DNA from: CAYYDE01 sp964470525
Lineage (GTDB): Bacteria > Patescibacteriota > Gracilibacteria > BD1-5 > UBA6164
NCBI GenBank assembly: GCA_964470525.1
Contig: CAYYDE010000001.1
Coordinates: 1 to 64,000, forward strand
Direction: 5' to 3'
Length of the DNA: 64,000 bases
Shown: positions 55,316 through 64,000 of the stretch, piece after piece
Layout: each line of letters opens with the position of its first letter
Numbering within the stretch: position 1 is the stretch's first letter
The notes under the pieces: generated by a model
Seen by the model: only the letters and a program-made list of their open reading frames with translations
Databases searched by the model: none
Told to the model about the DNA's origin: nothing
Program-made: the position numbers and the translations under genes

Positions 55316-56844
55316 AGGCAAAATACATATGATACGTGAGAGTTTCGAGCTTCGAACAAGCACAAAGAAATCTCTCTATCCCCTCTCAGGTCGAGCAAAT
55401 ACAGAAATATGCTCTTGAAAATAATATTGAACTGGTACACATCTATAAAGAAGAAAACAGTGCGTATAAAGGTAAAAGAGTAGTTTTTTCAGAAATGATT
55501 GATTTTTTAAAAAAATCAAAAGATATTACCTGACTTGTTGTCTTTAAGTGGGATAGAATAAGTAGGAACATAAATGACTTTAATATAATAGATCAGGTAG
55601 CTACAGAAAAAAAACTTGAAATTATTTCTATCTCTGAACCTCTTCTCAATAGTTATATGGGAAGATACATGATCAGAGACATCCAAAACAGAAGCGTATT
55701 ATATTCTGAAGAACTATCATTCAGGATAAAGTTATGAATTAGAAAAAAACTTCAAAATTGATGAGATATTGGCTGAAATACTCCTTATTGATACAAGAGA
55801 GTAAATGGAACTTACATTAAAGATAGTGAGAGAGCTGGAATAGTTCAAAAAATCTTTGAGCTTTATTCAACCAGTATGTATTGAAATAAAAGTCTTTATA
55901 AAAAAATTAAGTCTGAACTTCCTGAGGAATACAAACACGAAATGAGTCCAAGGCTTGTTGAAATTATCCTCAATACAAAAACTTATTGTGGAAAAAGAGT
56001 AAAAACTTGGAATTTATCAAAAGAGGAATATATTTTCTGGTGAGTGGATCGACCATGAAAACATATTGAAGAATATGATCTTGATTATGTATATCCTATC
56101 ATCACTGAAGAATTGTACAATAAATGTGAAGAAATTAAAAAACAAAAAGATAAAAGATGAGATTTTGTTTATAGTAGGACGGGTATTCCAAAATTATTTC
56201 AATGTAGTTGTGGGAGACTTATGCTTCGTGATGATAAAAAAATGAACCGTTACTTAAAATGTCCAAAACAAATTAATGCTGTATTTCCATTTAAGTGTGT
56301 AGAGCCTTACGTAAATTTAAATAAATTAGAACCAGAATTTGAAAAAATTCTTCTTTGAATAATTCCGAAGAAAAGCGTGCTGGAAAAAACTATTACCGAA
56401 ATTGAAAAAGAATATTGAAAAAATAACAAAGAAAGAAAATTATTACTTATAGAAAATATCAAAAAAATTGACGAATTAAATAAAAAGAATGATGAATTAA
56501 CACAAAGTTTTATAGAAAGCACAATCAGTAAACAAATTCTTGAGAAAAGTTCTACTCTGATCGATTCAGAAATTAATAAACTCACTTCCGAAAATAAACT
56601 TCTTCAAAACCAAGAAGAAGCAAAGAAGGTGTATTGAAAAATAATTGATTTTACAAAATACCTTATTTTTGTTTTAGATATGCTGAAAAGTAATGATAAA
56701 ATACAAAAAAGTTCTCAATTCTATAACACTTTTTTTGCTATGATTGAGAACTTAAAATTGGGAAACAAAAAAGTGCTTAGCTATGAGCTAAAAGCACCTT
56801 TCAGTTTTATCAAAAATGTTGAGTTTTTGGCTTGGTGGAGCTAA
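55306..56844 (+). CDS. Large serine recombinase 2, 3' end overlapping ssrA
   Basis: 512 aa. Catalytic core GYVRVSSFEQAQRNLSIPSQ (Ser14 nucleophile), VVFKWDRISRNINDF; recombinase domain with LGIRKKLQNGGDIGGNTPYG; zinc ribbon CSCGRLMLRDDKK..CPKQ..FKC (~residues 302-330); coiled coil and C-terminal FIKNVEFLAWWS. The last codons lie inside the tmRNA 3' end on the opposite strand. This places the gene at an attachment junction in ssrA. Confidence 0.88.
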
Positions 56845-57295
56845 CGAGATTCGAACTCGTGTCTTAGAAGGCCTCACAAATATTTCTACTATTATAGTGT
56901 ATTGAGATACGAGAAAAGATTATCAACACACCAATACTCTTTTCAAGAAAACGATCTGTTGATATGAGAAAGAAAAAGACCATTTCACAACCTTTCTTTC
57001 AAAACTTGATTTGGTAATCTGGTATTCATTCAAGTGACAAATACTTCGATGTTGTGGCAGGCCAATCGGCACACATCCCTGAGGATGACCACATTTTACT
57101 TTTGTTTCGTTACAACTGACTAAGCAGCGATAGCTTGACCAAAAGAAGGAACTTTAGCTGTAAAAGCTTTAAGACCAGCAGCAATTCTATTGTTTGCATT
57201 TGTTGTTGTCTTTGATTGATTGCGGAAGGCAAAGACATCTCCCGAATAGCATATAAGCGCGACATATTCTCCTAATAGAAACCAGAAATAGCCCC
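56833..57295 (-). ncRNA. ssrA: tmRNA
   Basis: 463 nt including CCA. 5' end GGGGCTA pairs with TAGCTCC before A-CCA to give the tRNA-like acceptor stem; the T-arm is ACGAGTTCGAATCTCGT. The tag reading frame (57197 down to 57120) encodes 25 residues starting with the resume Ala, ANNRIAAGL..., and ending GQAIAA, stop TAG; Gly in the tag is GGT. The internal pseudoknot region follows the tag. tmRNA rescues stalled ribosomes and tags proteins for degradation; the AIAA end resembles the usual ALAA degron. Confidence 0.95.
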
Positions 57296-57303
57296 GTGAA
57301 GAG

Positions 57304-57332
57304 ATTATACAAATTTTTTCAGAAATTCAAAA
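57304..57332 (-). promoter_or_regulatory. Promoter of ssrA
   Basis: On the minus strand: TTTTGA (-35), 17-nt spacer, TATAAT (-10), then 8 nt to the mature 5' G at 57295. It lies right after the dprA stop. Confidence 0.7.
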
Positions 57333-57338
57333 TAGAAA

Positions 57339-58409
57339 TTAGCCAATTCTTTCATATTTTCCAAACAAATCTTTTTTCAATATTCCTTGCAATTCCAAAA
57401 GTGAAAGATTGAGAGAAATTTCTCCATATGAAAAAGAAGTTTTTTCTATAATTTCATCAATATTAAGAGAAAGATTATATTTCAAAAGCTCAAAAATATG
57501 TGATTGAATTTCATTTTCAAAAGAAAGTGTTTCAACTTTTGGAATTTTTGGAGAAAAATGATATTCTTCTAAAATATCTTGGCTTGAAGTAATCATTTGA
57601 GCAGCAGATTTTTTGATCAAATCATGAGATCCTTCAAAGTTGGGATGAAACAAATCTCATGGAATTGCAAACACATCTTTTCCTTGATCAAGTGCAAGTT
57701 GTGCTGTGATGAGTGTTCCAGATTTTTTCCCAGCTTCTAATACCAAAACTCCCCTACTCATCCCCGCAACGACTTCATTGCGCACTGGAAAAGTATAGAC
57801 TGATCCAGGAGTTCCAAGTGGAAAAATTGACACTAAAGCCCCTCAATTTTCAATTACTTTTTCAAATAATACAGCGTTTCCTGATGGATAGGAAAGATCT
57901 ATTCCGGTTCCAAAAACTACAATCGTCTTTTTTGATTTTTCTACACATATTTGATGTGCGAGTGTATCACATCATCCAGCTCATCACGACACAATCGTAA
58001 AATATTCACTCAAATCTCATATAATTTTTTGTCCTGCTTTTTTCCCATACACACTCATTTTTCTACTTCCAACAACAGCAAAAAAATTATCATTTACCTC
58101 TATTTTTCATCTCACATATAAAAGAAATGGTACTTGAGAAGCCATTTTTAGAAGTGGTGGATAATTTAAGTCAAAAAAAGTAATAATTGTAATGTTTTTT
58201 TGTGTGAGAAGAGAATCAATTTTTTTTGTATCAAGTCATTGATATTTAGACAAAATTTCTGGTATTTCAGTTGAAGAACAACCAGCTTTTTTTAAATCTG
58301 ATTCACTCAAATTATAAAACACATCAGCATAATTTTGTTCACGAGAAAAAAGTTGAAATAATTTTTTATGAGTTAATCCAATACTATGTAAATATACTAA
58401 TTCTTTCAT
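57339..58409 (-). CDS. dprA: DNA-processing protein A
   Basis: 356 aa. Rossmann core FAVVGSRKMSVYGKKAGQKI, VSGGAGGCDTLAH (~residues 143-155, four Gly from UGA or GGA), FGTGIDLSYP, FPVRNEVVAGMS, LVLEAGKKSGTLITAQLAL and DVFAIPGD all match DprA. A C-terminal winged-helix domain (SLNIDEIIEKTSFSYGEISL) completes it. DprA loads RecA on incoming single-stranded DNA in natural transformation. Start at 58409 gives a MKELVYLHSIG N-terminus typical of the family. Confidence 0.95.
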
Positions 58410-58541
58410 ATACATTTTTTAAAATTATATTTATATTGTATATATTTTTATAGAAAATCAAGTATTTCTAAAAACAAAGTTGAAGTTTTGAAAAAAATAA
58501 GTACACTCCGAATAATATTTTATCTTTTGTTTTTCCCTTTT

Positions 58542-59933
58542 ATGAAACAAGAACATACTATCACCAAAGAAAACGAAGTGTTTATCCGTGAAAATTTTTG
58601 GTTTGATATTGAACAATCTCCAAAAAAATATGCTCATATCATCATGATTGCGACCAAACCTGATATTATCAAACAAGCTCCGCTCTATCTTGAACTCAAA
58701 AAAAGAAATGAACTTGTTGTTTTAGTCCATACATGACAACATTATGATTACAATCTTTCTCAATGAGTTTTAGCCGAATTTGGAATGGAAGTTGATGTCA
58801 ATCTCAATATTTTTGGACCAATTCATAAAAAATTTTCACTCATAGTTGAAAGACTTGGAAATTTTTTAGTAGAACTCAATGATACATATAAAAAAACTCC
58901 TATTCCTTATGTTCACGGAGATACTCTTACAGCTGCAACAGCAGATAAAGCTGCTTTTCTCAACAAATTTGCAGTCGTACACGTAGAAGCTGGAATTCGA
59001 ACTCTCACTCCAAAAAAAGAATTTTATGAAACACTCTTTCAAAATTTTGAATCTGGAATTTTTAATTGGGATGAATATTATACATCATTACAAGAAAGAA
59101 ATATCTATGAACTTGGAAGTATAGAACCATTTCCAGAACAATTTGATACAAGAAGTATTGAATGATCAACGTGATTTTTTGCAGCTCCTGTAGAGCTCTA
59201 CAGAGAAACTCTTATTTCAGAATGACATGATCCTAAAAAAATCAAAGTTGTTGGAAATACTGTTGTTGATGCAATAGAAATTTCAAAAAGAAAAATTTCT
59301 AAGTCAAAAGCATTTGAATCTTATCCAAATATGAAAGGAAAAGATTTTATATTTGTAACGATTCACAGAAGAGAAAATTGTGAAAAAAAAGAAAGATTTC
59401 TCACTCTGTATTATGCCTTAAAAAAACTTATTCAAAATGGAACTCCAGTATGTTTTCTTGGACTCTATGCTTCAGAATGGGCTATTGATAATTATTGACT
59501 CAGAGCTGATATAGAAGAACTCAAACAAAATTACAAAGAAAATTTTGCATACTGACCAGCTCTTGCTCATCACTCAGAAGTGATTGATATGATTTCTCAA
59601 GCTGGTGCTGTCGTAACTGATAGTGGAAGTATGCAAGAGGAAGCAAATATTGTTGGAACTCCTTGTGTTACTCTGAGATTTGGAAGTGATAGAACTGAAA
59701 CAATCCTTCATTGAGCAAATATTATTGCTCCTCCTGTAAATTCAAATTTGATTGCTGAAATTATTCAATGAGCAATTTGAAATGAAAAAATGAAAGGAAA
59801 AAACTTATATGGAAACAATGTATCACAAAAAATAGTTGATGAAGTTCTTGAAATTCTTCAAAATCAATGAAAACTCTTTTTATTTGATGATGAAAGACTT
59901 TGACTAGAAAAATATACGAATTGGAAAATATAA
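58542..59933 (+). CDS. wecB: UDP-N-acetylglucosamine 2-epimerase
   Basis: 463 aa, longer than WecB (~375) because of N-terminal and internal insertions. Signature elements: VLVHTGQHYDYNLSQG, YVHGDTLTAA, VHVEAGIRTL, VTIHRRENCE, VTDSGSMQEEANIVGTPCVT and RTETIL. It interconverts UDP-GlcNAc and UDP-ManNAc for surface polysaccharide. The segment at ~145-180 is an extra insertion. Divergent from dprA, with its own terminator. Confidence 0.9.
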
Positions 59934-59959
59934 AAAACACTTCAAATGAAGTGTTTTTT
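59932..59959 (+). terminator. Intrinsic terminator
   Basis: Stem AAAAAACACTTCA / TGAAGTGTTTTTT immediately after the epimerase stop. Confidence 0.9.
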
Positions 59960-60274
59960 ATTTAAGAAATTCTTTTATTTTTTGTCAAATATTTCTCTTT
60001 GGCTTAAAATAAGAAAAAATTATATTTTTTTACAAGTTTTTCACACTCTCCTTCAATGCATAAAAATCTGTATACAAAAAAAGAACAATATTTATATTTT
60101 TCACCTATTTTCTGCATTTTTCCATCTCATTTTCTCAGTATTTTTTTGAAAATATATTTTTAAAAGACATATTTTTAGTTTTTCAATTATTGGCTTTACA
60201 ATAATAAAGTTATAGAATATATAAAAATATAACAAAACACAATAAATGATTGTCAATAAAATATATTAGAGATT
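59960..60274. other. Non-coding gap
   Basis: Very T-rich; I see no gene or repeat in it. Its right end carries possible promoter elements for the structured RNA below (TTGTCA near 60248, TATAAT near 60289). Confidence 0.4.
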
Positions 60275-60778
60275 TTCGGGGATTCATGATATAATTATTT
60301 TGTAAGTTAAGAAGTTCACTTCAATAAAGAAGTTAGAAATCTTCTCAACTTGATCTTTAAAATTTTTGACTCTCCTAGAAGGGACTTGTGAATCCGACAA
60401 TCATCCCATACACAAAAAATAAAATAAAAACAAAAACGGAAAAATAAGTTGTCCCTTTTGTTGGGAATATTTTTTAAATATTTCAAACAAAAGGGATAAC
60501 ACAAAAAAATCTTAGAAAAATTGAAAATCTCAGGATTTTCTAAAAACAAAAATAAAGAAACAAGGTGAATCGTTTCAAAAAATCACCCAAGGAGGGTTAA
60601 AAATTTCTTTTCAAATGTTCCAGATTCATTCTGTTGTAGCAGTTGAGATAAACCGAAGTTTCGGATAGACTTCAACCATTTATCACATTCCGAGTCAGAC
60701 AACTCAAAACTTTGTATCGTCGACTGTTGAGAATATGATTTCTTTAAAAAATTGAGCACTACCAAGTAGCTCTTTTTT
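60275..60778 (+). ncRNA. Candidate large structured RNA
   Basis: About 500 nt with no credible gene but a dense series of complementary arms on the plus strand: GTTGTCCCTTTTGTT with AACAAAAGGGATAAC (60450-60500), TTAGAAAA/TTTTCTAA (60512-60545), GGTGA/TCACC (60564-60587), CCGAAG/TTTCGG within GTTGA/TCAAC (60646-60680), and a final GAGC..GCTC hairpin with T7 (60752-60777). Transcription toward the DHH gene is implied by the terminator. It lacks the RNase P core motif GAGGAAAGTCC and SRP signatures. A minus-strand open frame exists but has no ATG and is Phe/Cys-rich. Confidence 0.45.
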
Positions 60779-60835
60779 TATTGTATTTTTTATTTTTTCA
60801 TTATAATACAACCTTAATTTATAAAAAATAGTCAT

Positions 60836-61843
60836 ATGTTACAAATTGATCTCTCATCAGAAAAAGAAAAACTCAAAAATTATCTCCAACATTCACAAAA
60901 GATTCTTCTCATCAATCACAAAAGAATGGATGGTGATGCGTATGGAAGTTTGAGTGCTTTTTATTATATACTACAAGCTATTTGAGGATATGAAGTTCAA
61001 GCAGTAAATGTGGAATGCACTCCTGAAACTTTTGCGTTCCTTGCAAAAGAAGAGTTATTTGACCCAACATTTGATATCACTGAATTTCAACCTGATCTCA
61101 TTATTTCTTTTGATGCTGCAGCAATAGAACAACTTTGAGAAATCTATAGTCAACATATTTGAGTATTTCAATCAACTCCTTTTGTAGTTATTGATCACCA
61201 TATTTCAAATCCAGGTTTTTGAAGTATCAATATTATTGATACTGATGCTTCAAGTACTTGCGAAATTACTTTTGATATTATTAAAGAATTTGATTTTACT
61301 CAATATATGAATAGTGAAATTGCTACTTTTCTCTTGACTGGACTCATTACAGATACAAATAGTTTTTTCAATACAAACTCTTCAGCAAAAGCATTACAAA
61401 CTGCTGGAGAACTCATGACATATAAACCTCGTCATCAAGATATTATCCTGAATTTATTCAAGAAAAAACCATATAATCGCATCAAACTTTGGGGAAATAT
61501 TTTAGAATGACTCAAAGATATAGAAAATGGGAGAATTGTTTGGAATATTGTCCCAAAATCAACATTTATTCAAACACAAACAACCGATAAAGATATTTCC
61601 TGATTGATTGATGAATTTTTAACGACTATAGAAGGGTCTCAGGTTGCTTTTTTACTTTATGAAATTGGAGAAAATACAGTCAAAGGAAGTTTTCGAGGAA
61701 AAACTGATGGAATTGATTTATCAGTTTTTTGTAGTATTTTTGGTGGATGATGACATAAAAGAGCTTCTGGATTTGTAGTTCAATGAAAGAATATTTTTGA
61801 AGTAGAGCAAGATGTTATGAGTGAACTAAAAAAATTATTATAA
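60836..61843 (+). CDS. nrnA: DHH/DHHA1 phosphoesterase, NrnA-like
   Basis: 335 aa. Motifs: LINHKRMDGDAYGSL (residues ~28-42), ISFDAA (~91-96), VIDHHIS (DHH, ~118-124), GLITDTNSFFN, and the DHHA1 end FGGGGHKRASGFVV with UGA-UGA Gly. NrnA-type enzymes degrade nanoRNA oligonucleotides and/or pAp or cyclic dinucleotides. Monocistronic, with a promoter-like TATAAT at 60802 and a terminator at its end. Confidence 0.9.
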
Positions 61844-61866
61844 GAGGGTGTCCCCTCTTTTTTTAA
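61843..61866 (+). terminator. Intrinsic terminator
   Basis: Stem AGAGGG / CCCTCT with loop TGTC and a T7 tract, overlapping the DHH gene stop. Confidence 0.85.
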
Positions 61867-61872
61867 AATCTT

Positions 61873-61936
61873 TTGACAAAGATAAAAAAATAAATAATAT
61901 ATATTTATGAGAATAATTCTCATTTTAGAATATAAT
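61873..61936 (+). promoter_or_regulatory. Promoter with Fur-family 7-1-7 operator
   Basis: TTGACA (61873) and TAATAT (61895, spacer 16) are followed by the perfect 7-1-7 palindrome TGAGAATAATTCTCA (61908-61922), extended to 8-1-8 by A/T. A second -10-like TATAAT is at 61931. The 7-1-7 layout is that of Fur, Zur and PerR boxes, so metal- or peroxide-dependent repression is likely. Confidence 0.6.
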
Positions 61937-61946
61937 CTATAATACT

Positions 61947-62303
61947 ATGAAACAATTGCATAAAAAAGCACTTGAAGTGTATTTAGAACTCCTTCAAATT
62001 CATATCAATACAAAAACAACCGATATTGTATTTCATGAAAAAACAGCTGATTTCTATGAAAAACTTTTTGAGATTTCTCATAAAATCGGTGAAAGATATA
62101 TTGACCTTGATGGACAGCTCAGAGATGACAATCTTGAATCACAAAAACAAAGAGCTTATGATATCATCAAAAACTTAAAAAATGAAATTGAAAATTATGT
62201 TAACAATAATTCTCTCTCGCTCGGGACAGATGATCTCTTATGAGGACTGGCCGATGAGCTCGAAGATCTTGAATGAACAGCAAAAGCGTTTATTAAAAAA
62301 TAA
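61947..62303 (+). CDS. Small helical protein under a Fur-type box
   Basis: 118 aa. Helical throughout: MKQLHKKALEVYLELLQIHI, FHEKTADFYEKLFEISHKIG (two His and Glu residues at helix positions that could bind metal), and an acidic C-terminus DDLLGGLADELEDLEG. The layout recalls ferritin-like or Dps-like four-helix proteins but I cannot confirm the E-x-x-H pairs. The Fur-type operator argues for a role in iron or oxidative stress. Followed by a strong terminator. Confidence 0.55.
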
Positions 62304-62313
62304 TTATTCTCAT

Positions 62314-62343
62314 AAAAAACCTCCTGAATTCAGGAGGTTTTTT
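62314..62343. terminator. Bidirectional intrinsic terminator
   Basis: Perfect palindrome AAAAAACCTCCTGAA / TTCAGGAGGTTTTTT, shared by the convergent small gene and the histidine kinase gene. Confidence 0.95.
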
Positions 62344-63565
62344 ACCATTCTATCTTAAAGATATTTTTATTTTCAAAAGTTTGTACAGAAATTTTCCATC
62401 AAAAGATATCACAAATTTTTTTTACTAAAGAAAGTCAAATTCAAAATCCCTGTGTAGTACGAGAAAGATCTCATCTATAAAATCTATCAAATATTTTTTC
62501 TTGTTGTTCAGGTGTAATCATTATCCCAGTATTTGAAATAGAAAAATATTTTTTTTCTAACAAAATAGAAATATGTCCATCTCTCTGATTATATTTGATT
62601 GCATTGGAAAGAAGATTTGAAAAAAGAATCTCAAAATAGGATTTATTTCAATATAATATAGGATTTGCATTTTTTTCAAATGTAAAAATAATATTTTTTT
62701 CTTGAATTTGCTGTTTATATTCTTGTAATATTGATTCAATACTTTCTGTAATTACTATTTTTTCCTGGTGGGAAAAAGAAGAAATATCAGAAAGTTGAGA
62801 AAGTCCGAGAATCAATTCATCCATTCTATGGATTTCTGAAACAGAATTTTCTATCAAATCACTTTCATAACTTTTCATCTGTTGTAAAAGTTGTAAATTG
62901 CTTTGTACTACCGATAATGGAGTTTTGAGTTCATGTCCAGCATTATGAATAAAAGCATTCATTTCAGCAATATTTTCCTCCACAGGTCGTAAAACTTTTA
63001 TAGTGAATATATATCATACGAAATAAAAGAAAAAACTAAACAATATATTTACCAATAAAAAATTGAAGAGTTCTTTCATATAATCTCAAAAGCCATACAT
63101 GTGTGGTTTTAAAAACAACACACTGACTTTTTTTCATTCTATAACAAGATTTTCTCATCTTATAAACAAATCTCCTTGAGAGAAGATTTCTCAAGAAAAA
63201 CTTACTTTTTCTATACTAAAATCTCAAATATCTTGCGTAATGTTTTCTTCTAAAATATTTCCATCTTCATCAAAAATAATAAAGTTTAAGAATCTCATTC
63301 ATAACTCCATTCACCTTTCGGGTTTTTTATTGATATTTAAGTATTTCCCTCCTATAAATTCTCTTTCAAAAAATCTATTATTTCTTTGAGGAAGAGAAAG
63401 AAAATTTTGGGTTGAATGTTCAAATTCTTTCTTATCTCTATCGTAAATATTTAAGTATTTCCCAGTAAAAAATAATGATCATAAAATCAAAGAAATACAA
63501 AAAACAAGCATTGCAAAAATGAATGCTAATTTCTTTCGGGTGGTTACAAATACATCTTGATTCAT
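62342..63565 (-). CDS. Sensor histidine kinase
   Basis: 407 aa. Two transmembrane helices (residues ~13-33 and ~165-188) bracket a periplasmic sensor of ~130 residues. The H-box is HNAGHELKTPLSVV with phospho-acceptor His211; the N-box NLLSNAIKYN, G1 ISNTG and GFGIGLSLVKKIC follow. It phosphorylates the response regulator whose gene ends 25 bp upstream. The signal is unknown; no HAMP domain is evident. Confidence 0.92.
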
Positions 63566-63589
63566 AAAAGTTATAATAAAATAATACAA

Positions 63590-64000
63590 TTATATTTCTC
63601 ACAATCTATATCAAAGCCCTTTTATAGTTTCAATAAGAGTTGGTTGCGTTTTCTTTCTTACATATCCAATATAAACATCTACTGTTTTACTAAACATAAT
63701 ATCTCCATCAAACTCTCCCCATACTTTTTCATATAATTCTTGCCTAGAAAGAGTTTTTCATGGATTTTGAAAAAAATACTTTAAAAGCTGAAACTCTAAA
63801 CTTGAAAGTTTTATTTTTTCTCCATTTCTACACAATTCTACTTTTTCAATATCAAGAACATATTCTCAAAATGAAATAATATTTGATTTATTTTTTAAGT
63901 TTCTTCTATTAAGTGCCTGAATTCTAGCGAAGAGTTCTTCTAAATCAAATGGCTTTGTCATATAATCATCAGCTCACAAATTCAGATAATCAATAATATC
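63590..64000 (-). CDS. OmpR-family response regulator, partial
   Basis: C-terminal 136 residues; the phosphorylated Asp lies beyond the window. The visible receiver end has LGADDYMTKPFDLEELFARI (Lys of the K-P motif), then a winged-helix DNA-binding domain with KLSSLEFQLLKYF, TLSRQELYEKVWG, VDVYIGYVRKK and the closing IETIKGLGYRL. Cotranscribed with the histidine kinase. Confidence 0.92.

Noticed and set aside
60310..60765. About 150-codon minus-strand frame across the structured region
   Set aside because: It opens only at TTG with no ribosome site and turns into Phe/Cys-rich sequence; the arms and plus-strand terminator fit an RNA better. Kept as the main alternative.
60275..60778. RNase P RNA
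   Set aside because: I searched both strands by eye for the GAGGAAAGTCC and ACAGAA core elements in the right order and did not find them.
1..64000. CRISPR arrays, tRNA genes, rRNA genes, reverse transcriptase or retron
   Set aside because: No regularly spaced repeats with spacers, no tRNA other than the tmRNA tRNA-like part, no rRNA, and no reverse-transcriptase motif in any translated gene.

Overview
The window is about 27% GC and only makes sense if UGA is read as glycine and UAA/UAG are the only stops (translation table 25). Read that way, broken frames fuse into full-length proteins, and the new glycines fall on invariant motif positions: ABC Walker A GPNGAGKTT, MscS GAGIGG, UvrD-type PGSGKT, DprA SGGAGG, NrnA GGGGH. 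This points to Candidatus Gracilibacteria or Absconditabacteria (SR1). All coordinates below use this code.

Layout. 1-10.2 kb is chromosome-like: part of a multipass membrane protein, DUF4153 protein, secreted coiled-coil protein, MscS channel, an anomalous foreign-looking gene, LysM-like protein, DUF2238-like protein, MFS transporter and Ogt. 10.5-56.8 kb looks like a large defence and mobile island. In order it holds a serine recombinase relic; type I restriction-modification system 1 with accessory genes between its subunits; an alpha/beta hydrolase; a KAP NTPase; two proteins of unknown function; a module lying between two identical 35-bp direct repeats (AbiE toxin-antitoxin, a type IC-like R-M system in the order hsdM-hsdS-prrC-hsdR, and two unknown genes); a DUF4209 cluster; a Clp-like AAA+ protein; a structured repeat or RNA; an ABC transporter operon; a Gabija-like GajA/GajB operon with its own XRE regulator; and two overlapping large serine recombinases, the second of which runs into the 3' end of the tmRNA gene. 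56.8-64 kb is chromosome-like again: ssrA, dprA, UDP-GlcNAc 2-epimerase, a possible large structured RNA, a DHH phosphoesterase, a small protein behind a Fur-family operator, and a two-component system cut by the window edge.

How the parts may work together. The recombinases at the ssrA end, the recombinase relic near 10.5 kb and the density of anti-phage genes suggest a mobile defence island built in several steps at the tmRNA gene. The most notable system is a PrrC-like anticodon nuclease between hsdS and hsdR, with Arg293, Glu297 and His329 spaced exactly as in E. coli PrrC. It sits beside an hsdS gene with 12-bp repeats like those that change EcoR124-type specificity. The defence genes themselves use UGA as glycine, so they are adapted to this lineage and would not be translated properly in a standard-code host.
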